38,825 nucleotides of DNA from JAXHUH01 sp034211175. GTDB lineage: Bacteria; Actinomycetota; Acidimicrobiia; Acidimicrobiales; CAIXPF01. Shown here in pieces: positions 38,218 through 38,825 of this stretch (the first letter of the stretch is position 1; each line of letters starts with the position of its first letter). The position numbers were made by a program, and so were the translations under genes. The notes below the pieces were generated by a model. It was not told the origin of the DNA. It saw only the letters and a list, made by a program, of their open reading frames with translations, and did no database searches. The stretch lies in assembly GCA_034211175.1 (NCBI GenBank), contig JAXHUH010000138.1:1-38825 (forward strand), in the 5' to 3' direction.

Positions 38218-38705
38218 GTCTTCCGCAGCGAGCTGAACCCGAGGGCGGTGGTCTCGGCGCAGAAGTCGTCGTTGTCGAGCTCGTACTCGACGTGGAACAC
38301 GGCCTTGCCGGCCTCGATGAACGGCGTGAGCATCCCGCACTCGTCGTACTGGGCGCACTGCTCGTTGACCGCGAAGTCGAAGTCGTCGACGAGCTCGTCG
38401 ACCTGGTCGAGGTCGTTCTTCAGCCCGACCGACATGCCCCGCTCGTGGGCGAGGTCGGCGATCATCCGGTTGTAGGCGAGCTGGTCGGCCCCGGTCAGCG
38501 GGAAGCCGGTGTCGTTGGCGTAGCCGTCGACGTTGTCGGGCTCGACCGCGTCGAAGCCCTTCTCGGCGCAGATGTCCATGCGGGCGGCCATGATCGGCTC
38601 GAGCGCGTCGAGCTCGCGGATGTCGAGCCAGCGCTCGTGGGGCCAGTCGTCCATCGTGTCGCCGAGCACGGCGGCCGGGAAGTCCTCGTAGTCGTCCCGG
38701 TAGTC
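38184..38705 (-). pseudogene. GH114-type polysaccharide hydrolase, 5' part missing
   Basis: Leftward frame encoding about 174 residues of a family 114 (endo-alpha-1,4-polygalactosaminidase-like) TIM barrel. It runs from DYRDDYEDFPAAVLGDTMDDWPHERWLDI through AEKGFDAVEPDNVDGYANDTGFPLT and MSVGLKNDLDQV to AGKAVFHVEY and LGFSSLRKTYDLDAFVEAC. Complete members have a signal peptide and about 60-80 more residues with the first strands of the barrel (ending CYxSAGxxE). Here these are replaced by the end of a transposase gene starting at 38710. A product from GTG 38669 would lack the first strands. The gene is therefore truncated by an insertion or deletion. Confidence 0.75.
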
Positions 38706-38709
38706 CGGC

Positions 38710-38825
38710 TCATCGGATTTCGGCGGGGGTGATCTGGTCGAGGAGGGTCCAGTTGGGTCGGCCTGCGTAGAGCAGGACTCGGATGCGGTAGTTGCGGAAG
38801 GACCGGAACCCGAACCCGATGCGTT
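38710..38825 (-). mobile_element. C-terminal end of an ISL3-like transposase (partial)
   Basis: The minus strand from the window edge encodes 37 residues, RIGFGFRSFRNYRIRVLLYAG then RPNWTLLDQITPAEIR, before TGA at 38710-38712. This is the typical C-terminus of ISL3-family transposases (GFxxFxNYRIRxLLYAGxPNW). The stop codon lies within about 5-10 bases of sequence that already reads as GH114, leaving no room for the usual 3' flank and terminal inverted repeat. The element end is therefore either very short or deleted. The catalytic part lies outside the window. Confidence 0.72.

Overview
The DNA is very GC-rich (by eye about 70 % or more), uses GTG and TTG starts freely, and has many ATGA or GTGA overlaps and several probable leaderless starts. 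With an F420-type luciferase-like oxidoreductase, ECF sigma factors, an N-terminal-GNAT acyl-CoA-synthetase protein acetyltransferase and an Asp/Thr-rich lipoprotein linker, this points to a high-GC actinobacterium. My best guess is an Acidimicrobiia-like lineage; the placement is an inference from gene style. I saw no rRNA, tRNA or CRISPR array.

Left part (1-6.6 kb): the start of a leftward membrane protein, then a TetR regulator with a palindrome just upstream. It is followed by an MMPL/RND-type transporter whose reading frame is cut in two by a single in-frame TAG. Next come an ABC-2 exporter pair, a leftward MscL channel and a small GlsB/YeaQ-type stress membrane protein.

Centre-left (6.6-17 kb): an N-acetylglucosamine (GlcNAc) / chitooligosaccharide uptake and catabolism locus. 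A ROK repressor with a palindromic operator on its own promoter leads the rightward series. Then follow a sugar-binding lipoprotein, a strong intercistronic hairpin, two permeases, a ROK sugar kinase, nagA and nagB. After one leftward hotdog-fold-like gene comes a cytoplasmic GH20 hexosaminidase. No ATPase gene accompanies the importer, so it probably borrows a shared sugar ATPase. Just after the hexosaminidase lies a 130-bp cluster of four ACTGGTCTA elements, which resemble half-sites of the DasR operator.

Centre (17-27.4 kb): a small acidic lipoprotein, a NatAB-like ABC exporter, and an unrecognised 710-residue polytopic membrane protein with a cytosolic helix-hairpin-helix-like tail. A perfect 21-bp hairpin ends that gene against a small two-helix membrane protein. 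Then come an alpha/beta hydrolase, a PatA-type GNAT/acyl-CoA-synthetase fusion and an acyl-CoA dehydrogenase.

Right part (27.4-38.8 kb): two paralogous two-gene operons, each an ECF sigma factor plus a membrane-anchored partner, sit about 7 kb apart. Both are preceded by the same bipartite box with identical spacing. Between them lie a decayed hydrolase fragment, an AAA/DUF4143 ATPase, a thiolase-like/DUF35/acyl-CoA dehydrogenase operon and a VapBC-like toxin-antitoxin pair. The window ends with an F420-type oxidoreductase, a DUF971 protein, a GNAT enzyme, and a GH114 gene whose 5' part is lost next to the tail of an ISL3-like transposase.
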